This document shows, piece by piece, positions 12,417-24,096 of a stretch of 64,000 nucleotides of DNA. The stretch spans positions 65,001 to 129,000 of the forward strand of contig JAODUO010000036.1 in NCBI GenBank assembly GCA_025642075.2. Direction: 5' to 3'. Every line of letters starts with the position of its first letter. Positions within the stretch are counted from its first letter, which is position 1. A model generated the notes under the pieces. It searched no databases. It worked only from the letters and a program-made list of their open reading frames with translations, and was not told the origin of the DNA. This stretch comes from Ridgeia piscesae (taxonomy: Eukaryota; Annelida; Polychaeta; Sabellida; Siboglinidae). Position numbers and translations under genes: made by a program.

Positions 12417-14222
12417 ATGTTCACAGACTTCACAGGGCCTGCCACGGGGTCTGAAATCCCGAAGTCTGTCATCTCGATAGCTGTCCTTGCCGGAGCGCTG
12501 ATTATTGGACTTATTATTGCCAAAGCTGTCAATGTATTCTATGACCGCCAGTCCATTCGAGATGACGCCAGCGACATCAGGTATGTTGATCACCAGTTCT
12601 AAAATGACTGAACAGTCTTCAGGATATTTCTTTTTATATATATCCAATGCGTATTTTACCCGTGTATGATGACGCCATTCATGTTATCAGAACTGATGAC
12701 GTCAGCGTTCAAATTTCTTCTTCCGTTAGTTTGCACATCACTAATCCGTTTCTTGTAAATAGTGTAAATAATTTGTTTGATATGTTGAACACCATTGAAG
12801 TTTCTTCTTCCGTTAGTTTGCATAAAGCTAATCCGTTTATTCTAAATAGCGCGTGTAGTCTGTTTCACATGTGCAAGAATGCGTATTTATTTTAATCGTA
12901 GAGATAAATATACACATTAATTTTCTGCCCATCAGGCTTGTGTTCAAATGCAAACTCATGTGAATAGTCGTATTTGCACTTGCATTCGACTGTTAAAGTT
13001 AAAACGTTTGCATTTGTATTCTAACCGGTGAGTGAATATATTTCTCATGGATTACGTGATCTCCGAGTAGGATTACCGTTGCGCTGCGGTGGTAAATTGC
13101 TAAATTACTTTTGTTCAGTAACACCACATGTCTAGAAAGTTGATCATATGAACGATAATATCTTCGAAGTGACTACTCTCCATTTGTTCCGCCAGTGACT
13201 ACACACGCGAGAGACTCAAGGAACAACTCGCCCTGGTGTTCAACAAGGGTGTCGTCAAGAAAAAGAGACGACCTGAAGATCTGACTCGCAAATATTACGG
13301 GATCTGGCGCAACAATGTAAGTGTGTTCGCCATCCTGGCGCAACAATGTAAGTGTGTTCGCCATCCTGGCGCGCCAGGCGTCGCTGCGGCTGCTTTCATC
13401 AGCACCAGCTGTTGTCTGCCCCGGCACACACACCCTTCAAAAATCCCCAGCCAATAAAATCGTTCACGAGGACTGTGGTCGGCTTCCGGTAAAGAAATAT
13501 TGTTTGGTTATTTCAGCCATACGCTGTTCTTGTTACAACCAATGTTAGGTGTGTGTAACCAAATACTCGAATACACGAAACCGTTCGGCCGCTCATGTGA
13601 TTGAGCGGACGGACGGGTGGGTGGTAATAATGGAATTCCCAGATATTGTGAACCCGTCTTCAGACTGCGGTGTGTATTAGCTCTGTTCCCAAGGGTGAAA
13701 TGTCACGATTGGCGAAGACTATAAATTAGTGCGATTTGTCTAAAATCACGCACATCTCGTAGAGATTTAGCAATGCTAGTTTGCATTGTTACAGCCAGTC
13801 TCGGCCTCCCCACTGTTTTTCAAAATTATAAATGATTTTGGTTTTAGCCGCGCATATAAGACAACACATACGGTAATGAGTATCTTCGACTTTTATCACC
13901 GAGTTACTTGTCTTGAAAATAGGAAATTGCAAAAGTATAAATTTCTAGAAGGGTCTTATATTTACTACTTGTCCGTGACAATGTAGTCAAACATTGCGGT
14001 TAAACCTAGGGCCTGTTGCCATCATGAGCGTGCATGATTTGAAATATTTTTATGTGCGCAACTTTCAAATTGCGACACTTTTCGGGCTAATCAAAATCAA
14101 GTTGGTGCACATTTAACATCCGCGCCCAAGAGCACATACTTCCACACGCGCTCACATACCCACGGTTTCTCTGTCCCACTCTCTCTTTCTCTTTCTCTTT
14201 CTCTTTCTCTTTCTCTTTCTCT

Positions 14223-14254
<32 letters not shown>

Positions 14255-14705
14255 GCCGTCCGTCCGTCCGTCCGTCCGTCCGTCCGTCCGTCCGTCCGTC
14301 CGTCCGTCCGTCCGTCCGTCCGTCCGTCCGTCCGTCCGTCCGTCCGTCCGTCCGTCCGTCTCCGTCCGTCCGTCCGTCCGTCCGTCCGTCCGTCCGTCCG
14401 TCCGTCCGTCCGTCCGTCCGTCCGTCCGTCCGTCCGTCCGTCCGTCCGTCCGTCCGTCCGTCCGTCCGTCCGTCCGTCCGTCCGTCCGTCCGTCCGTCCG
14501 TCCGTCCGTCCGTCCGTCCGTCCGTCCGCCTCCCTCCCTCCCTCCCTCCCTCCCTCCCTCCCTCCCTCCCTCCCTCCCTCCCTCCCTCCCTCCCTCCCTC
14601 CCTCCCTCCCTCCTCCCTCCCTCCCTCCCTCCCCCCACATACACACACACACGGACGCACGCACGCACGCACACATACACAGACACGTACAAACTCACAC
14701 AAACA

Positions 14706-14782
<77 letters not shown>

Positions 14783-15494
14783 TTACAATATATTAAATAA
14801 AAGAGAAACGGATAAAAAGACAAACACAGCTATAACATTTTTTGTTAAACTTCAGGTCAAACGGAACCGGGCACGTCGTGAACTGGGGGAGGAAGTCAGT
14901 CCGGCAAGACGGCCGCCCGGCGGGATAAAGGGGGAGGCGTTCGATCCCCCGGCATCGGTATCGACGGAGAACGAGGTACAAGCACCGAGCATAAACATAC
15001 CACAGGGTCAGACACCGACGTCGTCATCGACTGCACCAAAGCCGAAATCTTTACCGCCCATAGTCACGGTCACGTCGCCGGCGGCTGGTCCGGGTACTGG
15101 GCCGACTCCGGCAACCGAGCCGTTGCCGGGGCCAGATCTGAAAATAGCCGTAGCGCCTGCCGCAAAGGAGGCGCACGTTGTCGTAACGCCGGCAACGAGG
15201 GGAGCGCCAGCGACGACGACGCAGAAGGGGCCGCAGCCACCATTCGCTGCGTTATATGCAAAACCGGTCACGGATGCGCGGCGTAGAAGTGCATCCGGAG
15301 CGGGTAAAACCGGGCCGGCACCCGCCGAAAAGAGGGACTCCATCGTAAGCAGGAGTGCCGGCTCGATTAAGGGGAAGGAGGACAAGAAACCGCCGCCCAG
15401 ACCGAAGTCAGGGTTTAAGGCGGCGACGGTGAAGCCAGTGACGCCGAAGACAACGGAGACAACTCCTCGGCCGGGAACGGCAAAGAAGAAATGA
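12417..15494 (+). CDS. Single-pass membrane protein with basic Pro/Thr-rich cytoplasmic tail, family not recognised (start uncertain)
   Basis: Three exons join in phase: 12417 or 12427-12580, 13196-13316 and 14856-15494 (TGA 15492-15494). Starting at the ATG at 12417 gives 924 nt, 307 aa: a 13-residue N-terminus, a hydrophobic segment ([19 protein letters not shown]), then a charged juxtamembrane region and a tail rich in Pro, Ala, Thr, Lys and Arg. Alternatively the first exon is internal (acceptors at 12426 or 12435, phase 1) and the protein has an extracellular part encoded to the left. The last exon is GC- and CpG-rich compared with its surroundings, which supports coding. The hydrophobic segment followed by KKKRR fits a type I or III topology with a cytoplasmic tail. 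Function unknown. Confidence 0.7.
12427..12580 (+). CDS. Membrane-protein exon with TM segment
   Basis: Donor CAGGTATGTT at 12581, ending in phase 2. It encodes the TM helix and then [19 protein letters not shown]. The acceptor could be at 12426 or 12435; with a start ATG at 12417 none is needed. Confidence 0.7.
13196..13316 (+). CDS. Membrane-protein charged juxtamembrane exon
   Basis: Acceptor TTCCGCCAG and donor AATGTAAGTG at 13317. It encodes [18 protein letters not shown], then [19 protein letters not shown]. It ends in phase 0, matching the next exon. The donor is duplicated 31 bp downstream. Confidence 0.75.
13307..13368. repeat. 31-bp tandem duplication spanning an exon end and its donor
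   Basis: Two perfect copies of a 31-bp unit, each containing GCGCAACAATGTAAGTGTG. GT donors stand at 13317 and 13348. Confidence 0.95.
13355..13750 (+). repeat. Dispersed repeat family D, copy 1
   Basis: Diverged similarity to 47545-47945. Shared blocks in the same order include a CCAATRAAATCG-type block, TCAGCCACACRGTGCTCGTG and a terminal GGGTGAA...CGATTGGC block. A shorter piece occurs at 19795-19930. Element class unknown. Confidence 0.55.
14177..14782. repeat. Compound microsatellite: CTTTCT, CT, CCGT, CCCT, ACGC, CA
   Basis: Adjacent blocks: (CTTTCT)n to about 14232, (CT)n to 14253, (CCGT)n about 14256-14527, (CCCT)n about 14528-14635, then ACGC and CA tracts to 14782. It ends about 75 bp before the last exon of the membrane-protein gene. 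Long ORFs across it are artefacts. Confidence 0.95.
14856..15494 (+). CDS. Membrane-protein terminal exon, basic Pro/Thr-rich tail
   Basis: Acceptor AAACTTCAG at 14855. Open for 212 codons to TGA, with composition dominated by Pro, Ala, Thr, Lys and Arg (for example [20 protein letters not shown] near the end). Probably disordered. Confidence 0.75.
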   Translation, partial: VKRNRARRELGEEVSPARRPPGGIKGEAFDPPASVSTENEVQAPSINIPQGQTPTSSSTAPKPKSLPPIVTVTSPAAGPGTGPTPATEPLPGPDLKIAVAPAAKEAHVVVTPATRGAPATTTQKGPQPPFAALYAKPVTDARRRSASGAGKTGPAPAEKRDSIVSRSAGSIKGKEDKKPPPRPKSGFKAATVKPVTPKTTETTPRPGTAKKK

Positions 15495-18204
15495 GACGTG
15501 TAGTCGGACAGGCAAAGCGGAGAGCGCCCCGCTCAAAGCCTGGAAAATGAACACAAGCCAAAGCCAAACCATGAAGGCATGATAAGGCGCCATAACATAC
15601 TCGAATATATATGGCAATGTCAATGTGACAATATAATGACGATTCGTGGAAGTCAGGAAGAAGGACGGCCCAATGACCAATACCGACCCTGCTTGTTGCC
15701 TATTTTGTAGCAGCCATCCCATGCCTACATATAATTAGGCCCTACACCTAACGTAAGGGCCTACGCGAGCCCCGTGCAAATGTGTGTAAATCTATAATTG
15801 CGACGTACGTTTCAATGACGTAAGACCACATGACTCGTGGTTCCGCCATGCCGTAAGCCTAGACAACGACCGGGACAAACTACTGAATGGCAACTGTCAT
15901 TCACAAATGCAACATGGGTGTATGGTGTTTCAATTCACCACATATTATGCTGGTATCTTCATGGGAGATTATACAGACCAGTGCCTGTTTCGCAAACAGT
16001 GTGTGGTAAAGACAATTGAACGACTTGTGCGTCATCAGACCGAAATGACGCTGAAAGAATTGTCTTTAAAGATGCGAATTTAAATAATGCCGTCAACTTG
16101 ACTGTGATTAATAGCATGGGACTAACTGTTTGAATATCGCTTGAAATGCCATGCCGTGTTGTTAGGCTACTGCTTGGAATCCCCGAACTGACTAATCGTT
16201 TGCTAACCGTTGCTGGCAAAAACATAACCGTTGTTGGGGAATCAATCGGTGAAAGGTTGGCAATGTGTAACTGGTTTTATGGCAGAGTGACAATGCCTAT
16301 AGCTCAACTGATGGTGAAGACGAAGCCATTGCCTCGCTCAATCGGATTTGAAACTGAACTGAATGCGGAGTCAGTCTTAATCAATTGGCGTTGCAATTAA
16401 TTTTGTAATACCCTGGGCGTGGTACGGTAGAAAAGAACGTCTCTTAAGTGTATGGTGTGAAGCATGTTTGCTAATAATTTATATGTAAATAATTTACGGT
16501 AGAATACAGATACATGAAACTATGCAGTTTAGTGGGTTTTTGTGTGAAGAAGTGCGTGCATGCAGGCGTACCGGCAAACATGCAGAATGTATAGATTCTA
16601 TATGATGACAACGTTTTACTTTTCTCAATGATAATTGATATGTTGTTTTATGTGACTAAAGTTACGATGCATCTTAAAATAATATATACACCTGGTATCA
16701 CCACGGACGCAATGTGTCACATTGTCCATTGGTACGTCGTATGTCTGTATTGTTATAAATGCAGGTTAATTATTATTATTAGCTGTTTCTATTGTTATTG
16801 CGATTGTTTCATGCTCGCGAACAGAGGTCTGTATAGGGTCTCCCCCATTATGCCTGCGTTGGCAGTCTCGCTATGGTGGTGGCTTCTTTGCAATACAGGC
16901 CAAGATATATTAATCGCATAGCCCTTTTCTGGATGGTTTCATCTAGAATCCAGTTTGGTATTTCGTCAGGGCCGACAGCTTTGTCTGATTTATAATAGTT
17001 AAAAAAAATATTATTAGTAAATCATTAATAATGGTTGCAGAGAACTTGCAGTTTTTTGACGCAAATTTCATGTAAAGATTTGTTCAATTTAATGGTGCCG
17101 TTACGCGGATTGTTTCTGAATCATGTTAATGAGGAAGATGGACGGGTGCTCAAAGTTGTGCTATATTTGGCGTTGTGTGGCGCAATAGGGCCTGCAAGTG
17201 GGTCACGATACATGGCGTGACTCCGCGCGACTGGAGCTTATTGGGGACTAAGCGAGACTAATTGGGGACTGGACACAAGAATAATATTCTAACGATGGAT
17301 GACAGTTGTAGCTTCCGACTGATGAATACTAGGAAAATCAGTCCATAAATATCTTGTGTTATACGTTTCTTATCTTAAATGTCCGATTTAATATTGAGTT
17401 TACCACACTATCATAGGCACATAGCGATTTACGTAGTGCAGATAATCGACACGATGCTAAACTGTATGTGTCTTTTACGGGATTTGCGTTTTACATTGCT
17501 GTACGTTGTGGTTTCGATAAGCACCTATATCTGACAAGTTGTCTAAATGCCCATAATCATAACACATTTATATGTTTGGCCCAAACAGGTCGTATTGCGC
17601 GAAAACTGGCACTCTTCATTATTAGTCAAGATCGCCAAACACAAGTACTTGCCGCTATTGCCATGGCAACCACCATAATAATCGATTAAAATTCATGATT
17701 TCCGTGATCATTGTCACCGGCAAAATGTTCCACTGCTTCTGCTTGTAATAATCCTCGGACAATATAACTGAAATACGCTATTTCGGGACAGTTCGATTAT
17801 TACGACCAAAACAAAACAAAGTCCTATATGTTAACATGGAGTATATGGACCTCCTGCCCCCAACTGCCCCCAGCCTCGTTTTCGCGCGCGAGACTTGCAG
17901 GCCCTATAGGTTTGTCCGGCCACACGGTCACGTGCACCAGTCTGTCTGTGACGTACAGTGCCAAAGTAAACAAGACTATCTCTCCGCCACAGCTCACCTG
18001 GTGCAAAACTACAGACTGTTTTTGTGTAGACCTATAGATGCAGAATCAGACTGGAGCGACCAGTAACCGAGGCTTATGTAGTTGCAACACTCTATTGCGC
18101 TCAGCGTTATCTTTCTGTGTAATCAAGGCGATTTTCCCTGAAAACTTTCCGGGAAGATTTCCCGAAAATGTGATGTATTTATGAGGCTGTGCACTTTACT
18201 ACGG
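15495..18204. other. 3' flank of the membrane-protein gene and intergenic DNA
   Basis: No gene is supported. It contains a LINE fragment on - at about 16805-16995. An ORF at 17836-18066 has several Cys but no recognisable family and comparable ORFs on the other strand. Confidence 0.5.
16805..16995 (-). pseudogene. Non-LTR retrotransposon reverse-transcriptase relic with internal deletion
   Basis: Reading -, about 16992-16950 encodes KAVGPDEIPNWIL, typical of the start of the RT domain. It runs directly into IQKRAMRLIYLGLYCKEATT and IARLPT, typical of the region after the RT catalytic core. The catalytic core between them is missing and a stop follows. The same C-terminal motif occurs in the LINE relic at 57340-58285. 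Confidence 0.75.
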
Positions 18205-18210
18205 GGAGTA

Positions 18211-19560
18211 CGTACGTCTCCACGCACAGTCAGTACGTACGTCTCCACGCACAGTCAGTACGTACGTCTCCACGCACAGTCAGTACGTACGTCTCCACGC
18301 ACAGTCAGTACGTACGTCTCCACGCACAGTCAGTACGTACGTCTCCACGCACAGTCAGTACGTACGTCTCCACGCACAGTCAGTACGTACGTCTCCACGC
18401 ACAGTCAGTACGTACGTCTCCACGCACAGTCAGTACGTACGTCTCCACGCACAGTCAGTACGTACGTCTCCACGCACAGTCAGTACGTACGTCTCCACGC
18501 ACAGTCAGTACGTACGTCTCCACGCACAGTCAGTACGTACGTCTCCACGCACAGTCAGTACGTACGTCTCCACGCACAGTCAGTACGTACGTCTCCACGC
18601 ACAGTCAGTACGTACGTCTCCACGCACAGTCAGTACGTACGTCTCCACGCACAGTCAGTACGTACGTCTCCACGCACAGTCAGTACGTACGTCTCCACGC
18701 ACAGTCAGTACGTACGTCTCCACGCACAGTCAGTACGTACGTCTCCACGCACAGTCAGTACGTACGTCTCCACGCACAGTCAGTACGTACGTCTCCACGC
18801 ACAGTCAGTACGTACGTCTCCACGCACAGTCAGTACGTACGTCTCCACGCACAGTCAGTACGTACGTCTCCACGCACAGTCAGTACGTACGTCTCCACGC
18901 ACAGTCAGTACGTACGTCTCCACGCACAGTCAGTACGTACGTCTCCACGCACAGTCAGTACGTACGTCTCCACGCACAGTCAGTATGTACGTCTCCACGC
19001 ACAGTCAGTACGTACGTCTCCACGCACAGTCAGTACGTACGTCTCCACGCACAGTCAGTACGTACGTCTCCACGCACAGTCAGTACGTACGTCTCCACGC
19101 ACAGTCAGTACGTACGTCTCCACGCACAGTCAGTACGTACGTCTCCACGCTCAGTCAGTACGTACGTCTCCACGCACAGTCAGTACGTACGTCTCCACGC
19201 TCAGTCAGTACGTACGTCTCCACGCACAGTCAGTACGTACGTCTCCACGCACAGTCAGTACGTACGTCTCCACGCACAGTCAGTACGTACGTCTCCACGC
19301 ACAGTCAGTACGTACGTCTCCACGCACAGTCAGTACGTACGTCTCCACGCTCAGTCAGTACGTACGTCTCCACGCACAGTCAGTACGTACGTCTCCACGC
19401 TCAGTCAGTACGTACGTCTCCACGCACAGTCAGTACGTACGTCTCCACGCTCAGTCAGTACGTACGTCTCCACGCTCAGTCAGTACGTACGTCTCCACGC
19501 ACAGTCAGTACGTACGTCTCCACGCTCAGTCAGTACGTACGTCTCCACGCTCAGTCAGTA
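18211..19560. repeat. 25-bp minisatellite, 54 units
   Basis: The unit is CGTACGTCTCCACGCACAGT plus CAGTA. The span of 1350 bp is exactly 54 units. The first 37 units (to about 19135) are identical apart from one C-to-T change at about 18985. From about 19140 a variant with CTCAGT instead of CACAGT appears in about eight units. The unit has no stop in any forward frame, so 486-502 codon ORFs cross it. Confidence 0.97.
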
Positions 19561-19794
19561 TCTCGTCTAGGCAGCATTCCGCCCGAAAGAAGACTCTATC
19601 GAGACTTGAGGTCGCAGACTCTTGTGTCAACAAAGTCTGCGACCAGTAAATGTAAACACAACTGGCACATTATTTCTGTAGGCGTATAACTCGATCGTCC
19701 CTATCACGTCTAGTCAGTCAGCGGGGATACACATTAACAGGGACGACCATCCTCGTTCGCCGGGGGACGGTGTGGCGGATTACCTCAGTATCAA

Positions 19795-19930
19795 ATTTCC
19801 CCCACTCCGGCAAATCCCTTTCGAAATCCCCTCTTTTAACGCGTCTTCAAATTGGGGCGAATATTAGCGCTGTTCTCACGGGTGAAGCAACACGATTGGC
19901 AACGTCAATAAACTAGTTCAACTCGACTAA
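19795..19930 (+). repeat. Dispersed repeat family D, 3' fragment
   Basis: The block GTTCTCACGGGTGAAGCAA and the CACGATTGGCAA block that follows match the ends of the copies at 13355-13750 and 47545-47945. The 14-bp minisatellite starts just after it. Confidence 0.5.
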
Positions 19931-19943
19931 ATTAAGCAGTTCT

Positions 19944-22236
19944 CGATAGTTTGCCAGGGGTAGTTTGCCAGGGGTAGTTTACAAGGGGTAGTTTGCCAGC
20001 GGTAGTTTGCCAGGGGGAGTTTACAAGGGGTAGTTTGCCAGAGGTAGTTTGCCAGGGGTAGTTCGCAAGTGGTAGTTTGCCAGGGGTAGTTTGCCAGGGG
20101 TAGTTTGCCAGCGGTAGTTTGCCAGGGGTAGTTTGCCAGGGGTAGTTTGCAAGGGGTAATTTGCCAGTAATTTGACAGGGGTAGAATGCCAGAGGTAGTT
20201 TGCCAGGGGTAGTTTGCAAGGTATAGTTTGCCAGGGGCAGTTTGCAAGGGGTAGTTTGCCAGGGGTAGTTTGCCAAGGGTAGCTTGCAAGGGGTAGTTTG
20301 CCAGGGGTAGTTTGGCAGGGGTAGTTCCCCAGAGGTAGTTTGCCAGGGGTAGTTTGCAAGGGATAGTTTGCCAGAGGTAATTAGCCAGGGGTAGTTTGCC
20401 ACGGGTAGTTTGCCAGAGGTAGTTTGCAAGGGGTAGTTTGCCAGGGGTAGTTTGCCAGGGGTAGTTTGCAAAGGGTAGTTTGCCAGGGGTAGTTTGCAAG
20501 GGGTAGTTTGCCAGGGGTAGTTTGCAAGGGGCAGTTTGCCAGAGGTAGTTTGCCAGTAGTTTGCCAGGGGTAGTTTGCCAGAGGTAGTTTGCAAGGGGCA
20601 GTTTGCCAGTAGTTTGCCAGGGGTAGATTGCCAGAGGTAGTTTGCAAGGGGTAGTTTGCCAGTAGTTTGCCAGGGGTAGTTTGCCAGTAGTTTGCAAGAG
20701 GTAGTTTGCCAGTAGTTTGCCAGAGGTAGTTTGCCAGAGGTAGTTTGCCAGGGGTGGTTTGCAAGGGGTAGTTTGCAAGGGGTAGTTTGCCAGAGTAGTT
20801 TGCCAGTGGTAGTTTGCCAGGGGTAGCTTGCAAGTGGTAGTTTGCCAGGGGTAGTTTGCAAAGGGTAGTTTGCCAGTAGTTTGCCACGGGTAGTTTGTCA
20901 TAGGTAGTTTGCAAGGGGTAGTTTGCCAGAGGTAGTTTGCCAGAGGTAGTTTGCTAGGGGTAGTTTGCCAGGGGTAGTTTGCCAGAGGTAGTTTGCTAGG
21001 GGTAATTTGCCAGGGGCAGTTTGCAAGGGGTAGTTTGCCAGGGGTAGTTTGCCAGGAGTAGTTTACAAGGGGTAGTTTGCCACGGGTAGTTTGCCAGAGG
21101 TAGTTTGCAAGGGGTAGTTTGCCAGGGTAACTTGCCAGGAGTAACTTGCCAGGGGTAGTTTGCCAGGGGTAGTTTGCAAGTGGTAGTTTGCCAGGGGTAG
21201 TTTGTAAGGGGTAGTTTGCCAGAGGTAGTTTGCCAGGGGTAGTTTGCTACGGGTAGTTTGCAAAGGGTAGTTAGCCAGAGGTAGTTAGCCAGAGGTAGTT
21301 TGCCAGGGGTAGTTTGCCAGGGGTAGTTTGCAAGGGGTAGTTTGCCAGGGGTAGTTTGCCAGGGTAGTTAGCTAGGGGTAGTTTGCCAGAGGTAGTTTGC
21401 CAGGGGTAGTTTGCAAGGGGTAGTTTGCAAGGGGTAGTTTGCCAGAGGTAGTTTGCCAGGGGTAGTTTGCCAGAGGTAGTTTGCAAGGGGGTAGTTTGCC
21501 AGGGGTAGTTTGCAAAGGGTAGTTTGCCAGAAGTAGTTTGCAAGGGGTAGTTAGCCAGGGGTAGTTTGCCAGGGGTAGTTTGCCAGGGGTAGTTTGCAAA
21601 GGGTAGTTTGCCAGAGGTAGTTTGCCAGGGGTAGTTTGCAAGGGGTAGTTTGCGAGGGGTAGTTTGCAAGGGGTAGTTTGCCAGTAGTTTGCCAGGGGTA
21701 GTTTGCCAGTAGTTTGCCAGAGGTAGTTTGCAAGGGGTAGTTTGCCAGTAGTTTGCCAGGGGTAGATTGCCAGAGGTAGTTTGCAAGGGGTAGTTTGCCA
21801 GGGGTAGTTTGCCAGTAGTTTGCCAGGGGTAGTTTGCCAGTAGTTTGCAAGAGGTAGTTTGCCAGTAGTTTGCCAGGGGTAGTTTGCCAGTAGTTTGCCA
21901 GGGGTAGTTTGCAAAGGGTAGTTTGCCAGAGGTAGTTTGCCAGGGGTAGTTTGCCAGGGGTAGTTTGTCAGGGGTAGTTTGCAAGGGGTAGTTTGCCAGA
22001 GGTAGTTTGCCAGTAGTTTGCCAGGGGTAGTTTGCCAGTAGTTTCCCAGGGGTAGATTGCCAGAGGTAGTTTGCAAGGGGTAGTTTGCCAGGGGTAGTTT
22101 GCCAGTAGTTAGCCAGGGGTAGTTTGCCAGTAGTTTGCAAGAGGTAGTTTGTCAGTAGTCTGCCAGGGGTAGTTTGCCAGTAGTTTGCCAGGGTACTTTG
22201 CCAGTAGTTTGCCAGGGCAGTTTGCCAGGGTAGTTT
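19944..22236. repeat. 14-bp minisatellite, about 2.3 kb, with 11-bp variant units
   Basis: Core unit AGGGGTAGTTTGCC with G/A and CCA/CAA variants, and shorter units reading AGTAGTTTGCC, more frequent from about 20550 and again from about 21680 on. Roughly 160 or more units. ORFs on - (LANYPWQTT-type repeats) are artefacts of the unit. Confidence 0.97.
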
Positions 22237-23990
22237 GCAAGGCAAACAACCCTGGCTTGCGTGGCTGGGGACGACGGGCGTATGATTCAACGAACTTTCG
22301 TACATACACGTCGGAACGTGACACATATATTCATCGTGGGTGGTCTGTGACGGAGTTCATCGCTAGTGCCGGACATAACTTTGGAAGGTTGGGGAGAGAG
22401 GCAAATGTAGGCCTGGTGTTAGCGATCGTTAGCGGTTCGAAAGAGACACATTCGGAATTGCTTCAAGCGCACCAACTTTGACGTTCATTTTAATATACTA
22501 ACAAGATTCACAATATATCGGATATAATAATAATGTTGTGTTACTCATACACTTTTATAACCATATATTCTAATATCATCTAAGTACAATATCCTTTCGC
22601 AAAATGTCGCCAGCCAGACAACGTGTGATGTAGCCTGATGACGTAGTCTAGGTGTTAGTCTCGCTTAACCGACTCTCGCTCGGCTGCGTAACTTCGCCGA
22701 GAAGACCGTCTGGTCACTCCACCGGCTTTTGGTTGTTACCCGTAACCCATGTAAAGTTGTTGTCACCTCACGGAGCCTGGGTAATCCAGGCTAATCCTCT
22801 CATAATTGCTGCTTCATACAAAACTGCAAATTTGTATTTCTGTTTATTTTTGTGTTAACACAAGTTTAATTTTGAATGTTTTTTTTATAATATAATATTA
22901 TTTGATAAAAAGGGTATCCTATTTTAATGTGTTATTTAAAATTTGGCATGAGAAGCAATCGGCCTCTTTGCCATATTCCAGGGAAAGGCCGCTGGTGGCA
23001 ACATCGGCAGAGCATACATTTTCCAGGCGGATCTGAGGAACTAAAAATGCTGCCACCTCACGGAGCTTATGTAAGCGAAGCTACCTAGGCGTGGGCCTGA
23101 ATATAACGGATTGCCTGTAGACCCTGTAGCTTAGTTTTAACGTCGGTGGTCATTCTGCCATTTCGTTCAGCGGTCGTGCCTAATAACTCTTTCACTAGCT
23201 TTCCGTGGAGCAATACATCATGTACAGAAAGTATCACGGTTACAATATTTTTTGAAATTAAACCCGTCCCCTCGACCATTTTTAACTTCTGCCGTAGACG
23301 TTAGTATAGAGCACAAGTGGCGCCATCTGGTGAATGAATGACAACTAAATGTTTCGTTTAAAGAAAATAATTCTGAAGTCTGAACATGCGCAACCATCGT
23401 TTTTGCCAATTAACAGGTCGAAGCGAAATAATACGTGAATAAAGACAAGATCAGGTCCCGCTGCATGGGCGAACAAAGACGCGGAAATGAAATTAATTTT
23501 GGTGCGCTGAGAAGTGACAATCATCTGAGCATCTGGACCGCTCCGCATCCGCTGTCTCGCGACGGATCATAAACATCCGAAGACGAAGGGAGCCATAGAT
23601 GCAACTTCTCCGCTATTTCTTCAGTTCGGTTGGCTCCACTGATGTTCGATGTCGGTAACTTCTGATTTACTGGGCGGACAGAATCATGTCTGTCCTCACC
23701 GAAATTCCAGGGGGGCAGCTACCCTGTGTTCCCGCGTCTATGGGCTTAGCCTCAGAACGTCCTGCGCAGAGAAGCCTCTTTTCGAAGCGAAACGGGGAGT
23801 GCGCACTGCCACTGCTCATCTTGAATATCGCATGGACAATGTCTCATTTAATCTCCCTTAGCTTAGGGTTACTTGAATCCTTGTGTTAGTTTATTTCACC
23901 CCTTTAATCAGTTCGTTTGTATAGCCTCTAGGCTCTACCAGTTACTTTTTTAATATGGTGGGGTGAACAAAACGTATCCAGGTGAGATGG
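22237..23990. other. Intergenic DNA
   Basis: Unique sequence with several 60-100 codon ORFs on both strands, none with recognisable domains. It contains a copy of repeat family M at about 22640-23095. Confidence 0.45.
22640..23095 (+). repeat. Repeat family M (MITE-like), copy 1
   Basis: Shares ordered blocks with 24659-25058 and 52781-53092: a CTCGCTTAACCGACT block, GGCTGCGTAAC, CCGAGAAGAC, CTGCAAATTTGTATTTCTGT and a terminal GCTGCCACCTCACGGAG block. About 450 bp. Confidence 0.7.

Positions 23991-24096
<106 letters not shown>

Noticed and set aside
12427..12580. TM exon as an alternative C-terminal anchor of the upstream carboxypeptidase
   Set aside because: The carboxypeptidase ends in a clear TAG, and the only GT near its end (TACGG/GTATCGG) is in phase 2 while the TM exon needs phase 1.
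14087..14782. ORFs of 174-231 codons (Thr-Asp-Gly-Arg repeats)
   Set aside because: Translation of CCGT and CCCT tetranucleotide arrays; low complexity, inside an intron.
17836..18066. 76-codon Cys-containing ORF on +
   Set aside because: No domain, and similar-length ORFs overlap on both strands; it cannot be distinguished from chance.
18181..19689. ORFs of 486-502 codons on +
   Set aside because: They are reading frames through the 25-bp minisatellite. The unit lacks stops in all forward phases, so length says nothing about coding.
19927..22326. Long - ORFs with LANYPWQTT-type repeats
   Set aside because: Produced by the 14-bp minisatellite; three frames are open at once and there is no unique sequence or start context.
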